A DNA stretch of 64,000 nucleotides from Gemmobacter sp. (GCF_034676705.1 NZ_JAUCBS010000005.1:248001-312000), one strand, 5' to 3'. Positions 42,485-51,503 are shown, numbered from the stretch's first letter. The notes: generated by a model from the letters alone, not told the origin. Made by a program: numbers and translations.

Positions 42485-43489
42485 ATGATGGCCGATCCTG
42501 TGACGGATTTCACGGCGCTGGTGATCCGCGATGCCGAAGGCAAGCCGAAAGCGGGGTTCGAGCGGCTGACGCTGGCCGACCTGCCCGACAATGACGTGCT
42601 GGTCGAGATCAGCCATTCCAGCCTGAACTACAAGGACGGGCTGGCGGTCAGCGGCAAGGGCCGCATCGCGCGGCGGCTGCCGATGGTGGCGGGGATCGAC
42701 CTGGCAGGCACCGTGGTGTCGTCGAAGGTGGCCGACTGGCAGCCGGGTGACCGGGTGATCGTGAATGGCTGGGGTCTGTCGGAAACCGAATGGGGCGGCT
42801 ACTCCCGCTATCAAAGCCTCAAGGCCGGGCATCTGACCCGCCTGCCGGCCGGGTTCAGCGCGGCCGAGGCGATGGCGATCGGGACGGCGGGCTATACCGC
42901 GGCGCTGTGCGTTCTGGCGCTGGAAGACTGGGGCGTGATCGCGCCGGGCAAGGGCGAGGTGCTGGTGACCGGCGCGGCCGGTGGCGTGGGCAGCGTGGCG
43001 GTGGCCTTGCTGGCCGCGCGCGGCTATCGCGTGGTGGCGGCGACGGGGCGCGACAGCCAGCACGATTTCCTGCGCGATCTGGGGGCATCGGATTTCGTCG
43101 CCCGCAGCGCGCTGGCCGAGGCCGGCAAGATGTTGCAGGCCGAACGCTGGTCGGGCGCGGTGGATACGGTGGGCAGCCATACGCTGGCCAATGTGCTGGC
43201 GCAGACGGTCTATGGCGGGGCGGTGGCGGCCTGCGGGCTGGCGGGGGGCGCCGATCTGCCCGCATCGGTCATGCCGCATATCCTGCGCAGCGTCGCGCTG
43301 ATCGGGGTGGATTCGGTGATGTGCCCGGCGGCGAAACGCGACCGGGCCTGGGCCTTTCTGGATGCGCATCTGGACCGCGCCAAACTCGCGGCGCTGACCA
43401 GCGTATCCCCGATGGCCGATCTGCCCGCGCTGGCGCAAGCCATCGTCAAGGGTGAGACGCGCGGCCGACATGTCATTGAAATTTCGTAA
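42485..43489 (+). CDS. acuI: Acryloyl-CoA reductase (AcuI/YhdH-like MDR enzyme)
   Basis: A 334-residue MDR protein of the AcuI/YhdH group (ISHSSLNYKDGLAVSGKGRI, PMVAGIDLAGTVVSS, NGWGLSETEWGGYS, VTGAAGGVGSVAVALL). AcuI reduces toxic acryloyl-CoA to propionyl-CoA with NADPH, for example in DMSP, 3-hydroxypropionate or acrylate metabolism. TTGGAG lies five bases before the ATG at 42485, and a second ATG at 42488 is possible. It is followed 15 bp later by a crotonase gene. No DMSP lyase gene was recognised in the window, so the acryloyl source is uncertain. Confidence 0.84.
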   Translation: MMADPVTDFTALVIRDAEGKPKAGFERLTLADLPDNDVLVEISHSSLNYKDGLAVSGKGRIARRLPMVAGIDLAGTVVSSKVADWQPGDRVIVNGWGLSETEWGGYSRYQSLKAGHLTRLPAGFSAAEAMAIGTAGYTAALCVLALEDWGVIAPGKGEVLVTGAAGGVGSVAVALLAARGYRVVAATGRDSQHDFLRDLGASDFVARSALAEAGKMLQAERWSGAVDTVGSHTLANVLAQTVYGGAVAACGLAGGADLPASVMPHILRSVALIGVDSVMCPAAKRDRAWAFLDAHLDRAKLAALTSVSPMADLPALAQAIVKGETRGRHVIEIS

Positions 43490-43504
43490 GGAAAGGTCCG
43501 ACCC

Positions 43505-44314
43505 ATGAGCGATGATCTGGTGCTGTGGCACAAGGATCCGGTGGATGCCTTTGTCACGCTGACGATGAACCGCCCCGAAAAGATGAACGCGATGAACCAG
43601 GCGCTTGGCGATGCGCTGGAGGCGGCGATCATCCGCGCGGTCAAAGACCCCGAGGTGCGCGCCGTGATCCTGACCGGCGCAGGGCGGGCGTGGTCGTCGG
43701 GGTTCGACCTGGGCGGCGAAGATTTCGAGATGACCGCCGACCAGTGGCGCAACGACATTGGCGAGAACATGCGCCGCCTGCGCATCATCCGCGAAGCGCC
43801 GATCCCGATCATCGCGGCCGTCAACGGATATGCGCTGGCCGGCGGGCTGGAGCTGATGATGTGCTGCGACATGACCATCGCGGCCGAGGATGCGAAATTC
43901 GGCGAACCCGAGGTGCGCCACGTGTCGGCGCCGCCGACGCTGATGCTGCCCTGGACCGTGCCGATGATCCATGCGCGCCATCTGATGTATACCGGCGACC
44001 TGATCGACGGGCGCGAAGCGCACCGGATCCATCTGGTGAACAAGGTGGTGCCGCGCGACCAGCTGATGGCCGAGGCCGAACGCCTGGCCCGCAAATGCGC
44101 CCGCATGCCCGGCACCGCGATCAAATACGCCAAGGCGGCGCTGAACCACCAGCAGCAGACGGCGGGGCTGGAAAGTTCCTGGACCTACAACCGCGAAACC
44201 ACCGCGATCCTGCATGCGACCGAGGAAGGCGCCTACTGGATGCGCGTCCTGAAGGAAAAGAACCTGAAGGGGTTCCTGGAAGAGCGCGAGGCGCCGTTCC
44301 GGGAACTGGACTAG
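43505..44314 (+). CDS. Enoyl-CoA hydratase/isomerase family protein
   Basis: A 269-residue crotonase-fold protein (TLTMNRPEKMNAMN, TGAGRAWSSGFDLGG, AAVNGYALAGGLELMMCCDMTIAAEDAKFG). The second catalytic segment reads FGEPEVRHVSAPPTLMLPW. The GEPE part places a glutamate near the expected site. It probably hydrates or isomerises an enoyl-CoA in the same operon as the acuI-like reductase. The downstream end meets the repeat at 44330. Confidence 0.88.
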   Translation: MSDDLVLWHKDPVDAFVTLTMNRPEKMNAMNQALGDALEAAIIRAVKDPEVRAVILTGAGRAWSSGFDLGGEDFEMTADQWRNDIGENMRRLRIIREAPIPIIAAVNGYALAGGLELMMCCDMTIAAEDAKFGEPEVRHVSAPPTLMLPWTVPMIHARHLMYTGDLIDGREAHRIHLVNKVVPRDQLMAEAERLARKCARMPGTAIKYAKAALNHQQQTAGLESSWTYNRETTAILHATEEGAYWMRVLKEKNLKGFLEEREAPFRELD

Positions 44315-44329
44315 GGTCTGGCGTCGGAC

Positions 44330-44379
44330 GGGGGGCCTTCTGCCCCCCGAACCCCCCGAGGATATTTGTATCAGAGCGA
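44330..44379. repeat. Intergenic hairpin plus GATATTTG-type repeat, copy 2
   Basis: GGGGGG (44330-44335) and CCCCCC (44343-44348) form a stem. An ACCCCCCGAGGATATTTGTA then TCAGAGCGA tail matches the copy at 33411-33436 nearly base for base. It lies between the convergent crotonase and ligase genes and is a probable terminator element. Confidence 0.55.
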
Positions 44380-44390
44380 AATGGGGGCGG

Positions 44391-46028
44391 TCAGGCCGGT
44401 GTGTGCCCAAGGCGGCCTTGCACCAGTGCCGCAAACAGGGCGGCATGGTTGCGCTGGATGCGCGATTGCACCAGTTGCCCCTTGGCCGAAACCTCGCCTC
44501 GGTCGGGCGAAGGGGTGAAATCGGCGCGGGCAAAGCGGCGGATGGCGGTGGAACTGGCAGGATTGGCGCGGTTCCAGTCGGCCAGAGCGGTGGATAGCGC
44601 GGCATCGGTGGCGCCGGGCGTGGCGAAGATCAGCGCGACCAGCCCTTCGGCCCCGGCGCCGCCCAGCACAAGGTCGGTGGCCAGGGGGCCAAGCCGGCGC
44701 AGGATATCGGCGCGCAGCAGGCCCGCGCGCACCTTGATGCCGCTGGACAGTTTGAAATCCTCGGCAATGCGACCGTTGAAGCGCAGCATGGGCTGGCCGT
44801 GGGCGTCGGGTTCCAGAACGCCGGCATCGCCGGTGCAATAGTAGCCATGGGCATCCAGCGGCAGGGGAAAGGCGCCATCCTCGCCCAGATAGCAGGGGGC
44901 AAGGTTGGGGCCGCGGAAGCGGATTTCCGACAGGCCGTCGGTTTCGACCAGGGCGATGTCGTGGCCGGGCAGGGGCCAGCCCAGAACGCCCGGCGCCGCG
45001 ATATCGCCCGGCACAAGGCACATGGTGGAGGCCGCCTCGGTCGCGCCATAGCCGGACAGCACGGTGATGCGAGGACCGTGGCGGTGGGCCATTTCGGTGC
45101 GGAACTGGTCCAGCCGTTGCCACAGGGCGGGGTCCATCGCGGCGCCGGCAAAGAAGATGTGGCGCAGCCGGGCGCAGCCCCGGGCCACGCGGTCGGGTTC
45201 GGCATCGAAGGCGTCGAGCAACAGTTTCAGCCCCAGCGGCACGCCGATGGACAGGGTGGGCTGCACATCGGCCATCAGATCGAGCATGGCGCCCATGCCA
45301 TCGGCCGAGGGTGGCGGCGACAGGTGCAGGGTGCCGCCGTGCCAGATGATCTTGAAAAGATTGTCCAATCCGCCGAACACATGGTTCCACGGCATCCAGT
45401 CGATCAGCACGGGCGGCCCTTCGTTCAGGAAGGGCCAGGCGATGGCATAGGCCGCCTGGCAGGACGAGATCATGGCGCGGGTGATCGGCACGCCCTTGGC
45501 CGCGCCGGTGCTGCCCGAGGTGAAGAAGATTGCCGTCCAGTCCGTCGGGCTGCCGTCATGGTCGGGCGCGGGGGCGGCGTCGGGCAGGCTGGCAAGGGTG
45601 GTGTCGCGGACCAGCAGGTCGGGCCGGGCGACGTGCCAGAGGCGCGCAGCCTCGCCATCGGTCGGGGGGGTGTGGTCAAGGCCGCGGAACGGGTGCGGGG
45701 GCAGGGTGATATGCACGAACCCGCCCAGCAGGCAGGCCAGCCGCAGGTGCAGGGCGGGAACGCTGGCCGGCAGCAGGCTGGCCACCCGGGCGCCGGGGCG
45801 CAGGCCCTGCGCGGCCAGCTGGCCGTGCAGGCGCCGGGCGGTGGCCAGCGCACCGGCATAGGTGACGGGCGCGGCGCCCGGGGCGGTCAGCAGCACCCGG
45901 TCGGGGGCCACGTCGGCCCAATGGCGCAGGCGGGCGGCAACATCGGTTTCGGCGCCGGTCAGCGGCAGCGCATGGGTCAGGTGCAATGCCCCGTCGGCCC
46001 GCCGCCCGATGATCAGCGATCCGGTCAT
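44391..46028 (-). CDS. AMP-dependent acid-CoA ligase, feruloyl-CoA synthetase-like
   Basis: A 545-residue ANL ligase. It carries TSGSTGAAKG (A3), the feruloyl-CoA-synthetase-like IDWMPWNHVFGGLDNLFKI, LSGYGATEAAST (A5) and YYCTGDAG (A7). The C-terminal part (RGEVSAKGQLVQSRIQRNH) is atypical, as in that subfamily. It would activate an aromatic or other bulky acid to its CoA thioester. The ATG at 46028 overlaps the GntR/FCD stop (ATGA), so regulator and ligase are one transcript. The substrate is inferred only from subfamily resemblance. Confidence 0.85.
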   Translation of the reverse strand: MTGSLIIGRRADGALHLTHALPLTGAETDVAARLRHWADVAPDRVLLTAPGAAPVTYAGALATARRLHGQLAAQGLRPGARVASLLPASVPALHLRLACLLGGFVHITLPPHPFRGLDHTPPTDGEAARLWHVARPDLLVRDTTLASLPDAAPAPDHDGSPTDWTAIFFTSGSTGAAKGVPITRAMISSCQAAYAIAWPFLNEGPPVLIDWMPWNHVFGGLDNLFKIIWHGGTLHLSPPPSADGMGAMLDLMADVQPTLSIGVPLGLKLLLDAFDAEPDRVARGCARLRHIFFAGAAMDPALWQRLDQFRTEMAHRHGPRITVLSGYGATEAASTMCLVPGDIAAPGVLGWPLPGHDIALVETDGLSEIRFRGPNLAPCYLGEDGAFPLPLDAHGYYCTGDAGVLEPDAHGQPMLRFNGRIAEDFKLSSGIKVRAGLLRADILRRLGPLATDLVLGGAGAEGLVALIFATPGATDAALSTALADWNRANPASSTAIRRFARADFTPSPDRGEVSAKGQLVQSRIQRNHAALFAALVQGRLGHTPA

Positions 46029-46771
46029 GCCCCCGCCGCGTCGGACTGCCGCGCGGCGCGCTGTTCCACGGCCATGTCATAGACCCCGCTTTGATAGTCG
46101 ATCAGCTTGTCGAAATCCGCCACCGCCCCGGCCGCGTCGCGGGCCAGGATGCCCGAGAAGATCCGCCGTTGCAGCGCCACCACCACATCGCGCTGGCGGA
46201 ACTGGAAGGAGATCATGTTGGCGGCGGGAATCAGCGACTGGTTGACCATGACCATGACCAGCCGCAGCAGCGCGTTGGGGCTGGCGGCGGCGACGGCCTG
46301 ATGGAATTCCACCTCCAGCCGGCAGAAATCCTCGTCGGAAATCTCGGTATGGTCCAGCTCCAGCAAGGCCGCCTCGATCCGCAGGTGTTCTTCGCGGCCG
46401 GCGTGCTGGCAGGCGGCCTCGATGCACAGGCGGCCCAGGCTGCGGCGGGTTTCCACGATGTCGGACAGGCCCACGGCACCCAGCGAGACCAGCCAGTTGG
46501 TGGTTTCGTGCAGGGTCTGCGCGGCGATATCCAGCGAGGGCGGGTTGACGAATACCCCGCCCTTGGGCCCGCGTTTCGACCGGATCAGCTTTTTCGCCGC
46601 CAGAATCTTCATCGCTTCGCGCACGGTGGGCTGCGAGACGCCGAAGCGGTCGGCCAGATCGGATTCCGACGGCAGGCGTTCCGCCGCGCCAAGGCGGCCC
46701 TGCATGATGTCGTCCTGAAGCCTTTCGGCGATCTGCCGCGCAAGTCCCTGATTGCGATCAATGCTGGTCAT
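46025..46771 (-). CDS. GntR-family regulator with FCD domain (FadR subfamily)
   Basis: A 248-residue regulator. The winged helix lies at about residues 10-80 (RLPSESDLADRFGVSQPTVREAMKILAAKKLI, given as overlapping motifs LPSESDLADRF, VSQPTVREAMKIL), followed by KRGPKGGVFV as wing. The FCD domain is at about 95-230. It is co-transcribed with the CoA ligase and divergent from the ABC transporter genes at 46936-50784. The palindrome at 46814-46827 in this divergent promoter also occurs before the acuI-like gene, so it probably controls all these operons in response to an acid or acyl-CoA. Confidence 0.89.
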   Translation of the reverse strand: MTSIDRNQGLARQIAERLQDDIMQGRLGAAERLPSESDLADRFGVSQPTVREAMKILAAKKLIRSKRGPKGGVFVNPPSLDIAAQTLHETTNWLVSLGAVGLSDIVETRRSLGRLCIEAACQHAGREEHLRIEAALLELDHTEISDEDFCRLEVEFHQAVAAASPNALLRLVMVMVNQSLIPAANMISFQFRQRDVVVALQRRIFSGILARDAAGAVADFDKLIDYQSGVYDMAVEQRAARQSDAAGA

Positions 46772-46813
46772 AGGCCCGTCCCCTCCGATGGCCGGAGCTT
46801 AGCAGAGGATTGG

Positions 46814-46832
46814 CATATTGAAATATGGAAAT
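46814..46832 (-). promoter_or_regulatory. Palindromic operator in the GntR/ABC transporter divergent promoter
   Basis: CATATTGAAATATG (46814-46827), the reverse complement of the element at 42414-42427, again followed by GGAAAT. A TTGACA -35-like box at 46834-46839 lies directly next to it on the plus strand, so binding would affect the transporter promoter. Confidence 0.6.
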
Positions 46833-46935
46833 GTTGACAAACCCGCGGAAACGGTGTGAGCCTAGGTAAAAAGACCATCTGAACCTCGTCCAACAGACCA
46901 CCGCCCTACAGGCGGACCAACCGGGAGTATACACG

Positions 46936-47967
46936 ATGATCACACGACGCCACCTGATGGCGGGCATCGGCGCATCCGCCGCCCTGCTGCCGCTGGCCCG
47001 CCACGCCATGGCGCAGACGCCCTTTGTGATCCCGACCTATGGCGGGACATGGGCCAAGCTGTGGCAGGAAACCCTGGTTCCCGAATTCACCAAGGCCACC
47101 GGCATTCAAAGCCAGATCGACGTGGGTCTTGGCAAGGACTTCGTGTCGAAGATCCGCGCCGGCGGCGGCGCCTCGCCCTATTCGGTGTTCATGGGCAACG
47201 AGAATATCGCGGCCACGCTGCGCGCCGAAGGGTTCTTTGAACCGCTGGACATGGTCAAGATCCCGAATGCCGCCAACCTGCACGACGGGCTGCTGAACAA
47301 GGGCAACAACGGCGTGCGCGCCATCGTGTCGCCGATCGGGCTGGCCTGGCGCACCGACATGGTGAAGACCGCGCCCAAGGCCTGGACCGACCTGTGGGAA
47401 AACCCGGAATACGCCGGGCGCATCGGCCTGTACCAGATCGGCAATACCGGCGCGCAGCTGTTCCTGCGCCTGGCGGGCAAGCTGTTCGGCAAGGGCGACA
47501 CCGATATCGACACCGCCTTTGCCAAGATCAAGGAACTGCAACCCTTTACCCAGGCCTCGTGGAGCGGCGAGGTGGCCGCCCAGCTGATGCGCGGCGACGT
47601 TGCGATTGCCCCGGTGGACTGGACCGAGATCCTGACCCTGCAAGACAAGGGCGCCCCGGTGGAAATCATCGTGCCCGAGGAAGGCGTGCTGTCCTATGAG
47701 CAAAGCTTCAACATCGTGAAGACGGGCAGCAGCAAGGATGCGGCGCATGCCTACATCAACTTCCTGCTGGACCCCAAGGTGCAGTCGATCCTGGCCGATA
47801 CCTTCTATGCCTCGCCCGCCAACAAGACGGCGGTGATCAGCGCGAAAACCTCGCCGCGTCTGCCGGTGCAGGGCGATGCGATGTCCAGGATCATCCGGTT
47901 CGAATGGGACAGCTACATCGACATCGCTGCCCAGGTGGCCGACCGCTGGAACCGCGAGATCGGCTGA
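46936..47967 (+). CDS. ABC transporter substrate-binding protein, PotD-like
   Basis: A 343-residue periplasmic binding protein. The N-terminus MITRRHLMAGIGASAALLPL has an Arg pair and ends AMA-Q (cleavage after about residue 26), so export may be by Sec or Tat. The mature start, PFVIPTYGGTWAKLWQE, places it in the spermidine/putrescine binding family. It ends DRWNREIG like the 980-2017 protein. It serves the ATPase and two permeases encoded downstream (48066-50784). The CoA ligase and regulator divergent from it suggest an acid or amine ligand that is later CoA-activated. Confidence 0.89.
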   Translation: MITRRHLMAGIGASAALLPLARHAMAQTPFVIPTYGGTWAKLWQETLVPEFTKATGIQSQIDVGLGKDFVSKIRAGGGASPYSVFMGNENIAATLRAEGFFEPLDMVKIPNAANLHDGLLNKGNNGVRAIVSPIGLAWRTDMVKTAPKAWTDLWENPEYAGRIGLYQIGNTGAQLFLRLAGKLFGKGDTDIDTAFAKIKELQPFTQASWSGEVAAQLMRGDVAIAPVDWTEILTLQDKGAPVEIIVPEEGVLSYEQSFNIVKTGSSKDAAHAYINFLLDPKVQSILADTFYASPANKTAVISAKTSPRLPVQGDAMSRIIRFEWDSYIDIAAQVADRWNREIG

Positions 47968-47973
47968 CGTTCC

Positions 47974-48002
47974 GCCACCGGCGCCCCCAAGGTGCCGGTG
48001 GC
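47974..48002 (+). terminator. Hairpin between binding-protein and ATPase genes
   Basis: GCCACCGGC (47974-47982) and GCCGGTGGC (47994-48002) form a perfect 9-bp stem seven bases after the binding-protein stop. It probably allows higher expression of the binding protein than of the membrane parts. Confidence 0.55.
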
Positions 48003-48065
48003 CCCCTTTCGCCCAGGCGCCGCCCCCAACGGGTGGCGCCCCCAGCGCCCCGGATGCCAGGCCCC

Positions 48066-49109
48066 ATGACGACGCTTCGACTAGACCGGATCAACAAGTT
48101 CTACGGGACCGCGCATATCCTGAAGGATATCGACCTGGATATCGCGCAGGGCGAATTCATCTCGCTCCTGGGGCCATCGGGCTGCGGCAAGACGACGACG
48201 CTGCGCTGCATCGCAGGTTTTGAGAGCGTGAACACCGGGACGATTTCGTTTGGCGGGCGCGACATGACCCATGCCATGCCGGAACAGCGCGATCTGGGGA
48301 TGGTGTTCCAATCCTACGCGCTGTTTCCGCACATGACGGTGGCGGAAAACCTGTCCTTTGGCCTGGAGGTGCGCAAGATCCCTGCCGCCGACCGCAGCCG
48401 CCGCATTGCCGCCGTGCTGGAGATGGTGCGGCTGACCGGCTACGAGGCGCGGTTCCCGCGCGAGCTGTCGGGCGGCCAGCAACAGCGCGTGGCGCTGGCG
48501 CGGGCGCTGGTGATCGAACCGTCGGTGCTGCTGCTGGACGAACCGCTGGCCAACCTGGATGCCAGCCTGCGCGACGACATGCGGTTCTTCATCCGCGATC
48601 TGCAACAGCGGGTCGGCATTACCACGATCTACGTCACCCATGACCAGAGCGAGGCGCTGGTGATGTCGGACCGCATCGTGGTGATGAATCGCGGCGTCAT
48701 CGAACAATGCGGCACCCCGCGCGAGATTTACGAGCGGCCGCGCAGCCTGATGGTGGCGGATTTCATCGGCCAGTCGAACACGCTGACCGGCCGCGTGCTG
48801 GGGCGCGAGGGGGGTGGCTATGTGATCGACACGCCCGATGGCCGGCTGACCGCGCATGGCGACCCCGACCTGTCGGGCGAGGTGCGGGTGATGGTGCGGC
48901 CGGAAAACATCGGGACCGGGCCGGGCGACAATACGCTGGTGGGCAAGGTGGTGAAATCCACCTATCTTGGCGCCTCGTGCCTGCTGAACATCCAGACGGC
49001 GGCGGGCACGCCGTTCACCACCCATGCCCCGGCCGACAGCCCGTTGGCCCCGGGCGATGCCGTGACGCTGGGCTTTGCCGCCCGCAAGGCCTGGGCCTTT
49101 GCAGCATGA
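48066..49109 (+). CDS. ABC transporter ATP-binding protein, PotA-like
   Basis: A 347-residue ATPase with GPSGCGKTTT (Walker A), QSYALFPHMTV (Q-loop), LSGGQQQR (signature), VLLLDEPLANLD (Walker B and D-loop) and VTHDQSE (H-loop), plus a C-terminal TOBE region with VRPENI. The start is the ATG at 48066. An upstream in-frame ATG at 48054 is possible. It powers the permeases encoded next. Its stop overlaps the following start (ATGA). Confidence 0.91.
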   Translation: MTTLRLDRINKFYGTAHILKDIDLDIAQGEFISLLGPSGCGKTTTLRCIAGFESVNTGTISFGGRDMTHAMPEQRDLGMVFQSYALFPHMTVAENLSFGLEVRKIPAADRSRRIAAVLEMVRLTGYEARFPRELSGGQQQRVALARALVIEPSVLLLDEPLANLDASLRDDMRFFIRDLQQRVGITTIYVTHDQSEALVMSDRIVVMNRGVIEQCGTPREIYERPRSLMVADFIGQSNTLTGRVLGREGGGYVIDTPDGRLTAHGDPDLSGEVRVMVRPENIGTGPGDNTLVGKVVKSTYLGASCLLNIQTAAGTPFTTHAPADSPLAPGDAVTLGFAARKAWAFAA

Positions 49110-49981
49110 GCGGCGCGGCCCCCCTTGCCCCCCCGCGGCGCTTGCCGGTGTGGTGGCTGGTCGTGCCGGCGGTGCTGCTGCTGGGCGTGTTCCTGATCCT
49201 GCCCTATATCTCCATCGTGGTGATGAGCTTTCGCGAGGCATCCACCAGCGCGGTCTATGGTGATGGCTTCACGCTGGCGCATTATACCAGCGTGATCACC
49301 GACCCGTTCGTCTGGGGTATCGTGGGGCGCACCTTGCGGACGGCGGCCATCGTCACGGTGGTAACGCTGATCCTTGGCTACCCGGTCGCCTATCATCTGG
49401 CGCGCACGCGCAGCCGCTGGGCCAGCCTGCTGTATATCTGCGTGATTTCGCCGCTGCTGGTCGGGCTGGTGGTGCGCACCTTTGCCTGGCTGATCATCCT
49501 GTCCAATTCGGGCGTGGCGAACAGCGCGCTGAAATGGGCCGGGCTGATCGACCGGCCGATCATGTTCCTGAACACGCCGCTGGGCGTGACCATCGCGCTG
49601 ATCCATGTGTTCCTGCCGTTCGTGATCCTGCCGCTGCTGGGCAACCTTCAGGCGATCAACCCCGAGGTGGCGATGGCGGGCCGGTCGCTGGGGGCGTCGC
49701 GGATGCGGACGTTCTTCAAGGTGACGCTGCCCTTGTCGATGCCGGGGATTCAGGCGGGGGCCATTCTGGTGTTCGTGCTGTCGATTTCCGCCTATGTGAC
49801 GCCGGCCATGCTGGGCGGGTCCAAGGGGCGGACCATGGCGGTGCTGGTGGTGCAATACCTGGTCGACAACTTTCGCTGGCCGGCCGGGGCGGCGCTGGCG
49901 ATCTTCATGGCGGCGATCACCATTTCCATCATCGTCATCTACCTGCGCCTGACCGCGCGCGCCATGCGGAGGCTGCCATGA
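49106..49981 (+). CDS. ABC transporter permease, PotB-like
   Basis: A 291-residue membrane protein with about six hydrophobic segments from VWWLVVPAVLLLGVFLILPY onward. The EAA loop reads VAMAGRSLGASRMRTFFKVT. It lies between the ATPase and the second permease with four-base overlaps on both sides. It forms half of the import channel. Confidence 0.9.
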   Translation: MSGAAPLAPPRRLPVWWLVVPAVLLLGVFLILPYISIVVMSFREASTSAVYGDGFTLAHYTSVITDPFVWGIVGRTLRTAAIVTVVTLILGYPVAYHLARTRSRWASLLYICVISPLLVGLVVRTFAWLIILSNSGVANSALKWAGLIDRPIMFLNTPLGVTIALIHVFLPFVILPLLGNLQAINPEVAMAGRSLGASRMRTFFKVTLPLSMPGIQAGAILVFVLSISAYVTPAMLGGSKGRTMAVLVVQYLVDNFRWPAGAALAIFMAAITISIIVIYLRLTARAMRRLP

Positions 49982-50784
49982 CCACGATGCGCAAGACCCT
50001 GTGGGACCATGTGTTCACCGCCATCGTCGCGCTGATCTACATTTTCCTGATGTCGCCGATCCTGCTGGTGGTGCTGATGTCGTTTTCGGGGGGCGAGTTC
50101 CTGGCCCTGCCGATGCAGGGTGTCAGCCTGCGCTGGTTCGAGGCGCTGTTCACCAACAGCCGGTTCTATGATGCGGCGGTGCATTCGTTCGGGCTGGCGC
50201 TGGTTTCGGCGCTGGTCAACGGCGTGATCGGCACGCTGGCGGCGATCTATGTCATCCGCTTTGCCCCGCCGCGCCTGACCAACCCGTTGCGCGTGCTGAT
50301 GAGCGCGCCGCTGATGGTGCCCGAGATTCTGACCGCCATCGCGCTGCTGTTCTTCTTTTTCGAAATCGGTGTCGGCAACAAGTGGTCGGTCGCGATCCAG
50401 ATCGGGCATATTCTGGTGACCTTCCCCTATGTGTTCCTGAACGTCGCCTCGGCGCTGTTCAACTTTGACCGTTCGCAAGAGGAGGCGGCGCGCAGTCTGG
50501 GCGCCAACGGCTGGATGACCTTTCGCCGGGTGACGCTGCCGGCGATCAAGCCCGGGGTGATCACCGGCTGCCTGTTCGCCTTTGTCATCTCCTTTGACAT
50601 CTTCAACATCTCGCTGCTGCTGAAGTCGGTCGGCAAGAACACCCTGCCGCTGGAGCTGTTCGATTACCTGCGCTTCAACTTCGACCCGACGGCGGCGGCG
50701 GTGGCGACGGTTTCCATCGGGCTGACCTTTGCGGCGGTGCTGATCGTGGATCGCACGGTGGGGCTGCGGTCGCTGCGATTCTAG
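49978..50784 (+). CDS. ABC transporter permease, PotC-like
   Basis: A 268-residue permease with about six hydrophobic segments (IVALIYIFLMSPILLVVLMS first). The EAA loop reads EEAARSLGANGWMTFRRVT. The ATG at 49978 overlaps the TGA of the PotB-like gene. It is the last gene of the plus-strand transporter operon. The stop overlaps that of the convergent MaoC gene. Confidence 0.9.
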   Translation: MTTMRKTLWDHVFTAIVALIYIFLMSPILLVVLMSFSGGEFLALPMQGVSLRWFEALFTNSRFYDAAVHSFGLALVSALVNGVIGTLAAIYVIRFAPPRLTNPLRVLMSAPLMVPEILTAIALLFFFFEIGVGNKWSVAIQIGHILVTFPYVFLNVASALFNFDRSQEEAARSLGANGWMTFRRVTLPAIKPGVITGCLFAFVISFDIFNISLLLKSVGKNTLPLELFDYLRFNFDPTAAAVATVSIGLTFAAVLIVDRTVGLRSLRF

Positions 50785-51245
50785 GCGGTCTGCACCATCG
50801 TGTGCCAGTCGGCCACCAGGGCCGGGCGGTCGGCGCCCTCGATCTCGACCGTCACGGCAAAGGTCATCAGCACCCGGCCCTGCCCCTTGTCCTTCAGCCC
50901 CGACAGCACAAAGCGCCCGCGCAGCCGGGCGCCGGCCGGCACCGGCGACAGAAAGCGCACCGCGTCAAAGCCGTAGTTCACCGACATTACGGCGCCTGCC
51001 ACCGGGGGCAGGGCATCGTAGCTCATCGGGCTGAGCAGCGACAGCGTAAGGAACCCATGCGCGATGGTGCCGCCAAAGGGTGTGGCCGCCGCGCGCACCG
51101 GATCGGTGTGGATGAACTGGTCGTCCAGCGTGGCGGCGGCAAAGGCGTTGATCCGGGGCTGGTCAACCTCGATCCAGTCCGACAGGCCGATGTCCTGCCC
51201 GATATGGTCGGCCAGCCAATCAAGGGTTACCGGGGCAGGGGCCAT
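50781..51245 (-). CDS. MaoC-family (R)-specific enoyl-CoA hydratase/dehydratase
   Basis: A 154-residue hot-dog-fold protein. The hydratase-2 motif appears as ATLDDQFIHTDPVRAAATPF then GGTIAHGFLTLSL, with the catalytic Asp/His in the D-x4-H pattern. It hydrates enoyl-CoA to (R)-3-hydroxyacyl-CoA. The ATG at 51245 gives the family length. A frame to 51341 is open but has no homology-like start. It is convergent with the ABC operon and divergent from the TetR-type gene. Confidence 0.87.
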   Translation of the reverse strand: MAPAPVTLDWLADHIGQDIGLSDWIEVDQPRINAFAAATLDDQFIHTDPVRAAATPFGGTIAHGFLTLSLLSPMSYDALPPVAGAVMSVNYGFDAVRFLSPVPAGARLRGRFVLSGLKDKGQGRVLMTFAVTVEIEGADRPALVADWHTMVQTA

Positions 51246-51503
51246 GGTCAGTGCCCCGCAGTCCGGCGGGTGCGCAGCACCCGGCTGTTGCAGCACATCA
51301 TCGCGGCCCCCTGCCATCTTCCCGTCCTGGGGGCATAGCAAATCGGGGCAGGGCGGGCAATATTAAACGGCACATTTGTTCAGTTTCCTGCCCCCGGCGC
51401 GGTTTCCCCATTGGCCAAGGTGCGCTATCAAGGGCCGTCCGCCAGAATGGAGCCGCCGCATGATCTGCCACCCGTGCCCCCACGCCACCGGGCTGGCCTG
51501 AGC

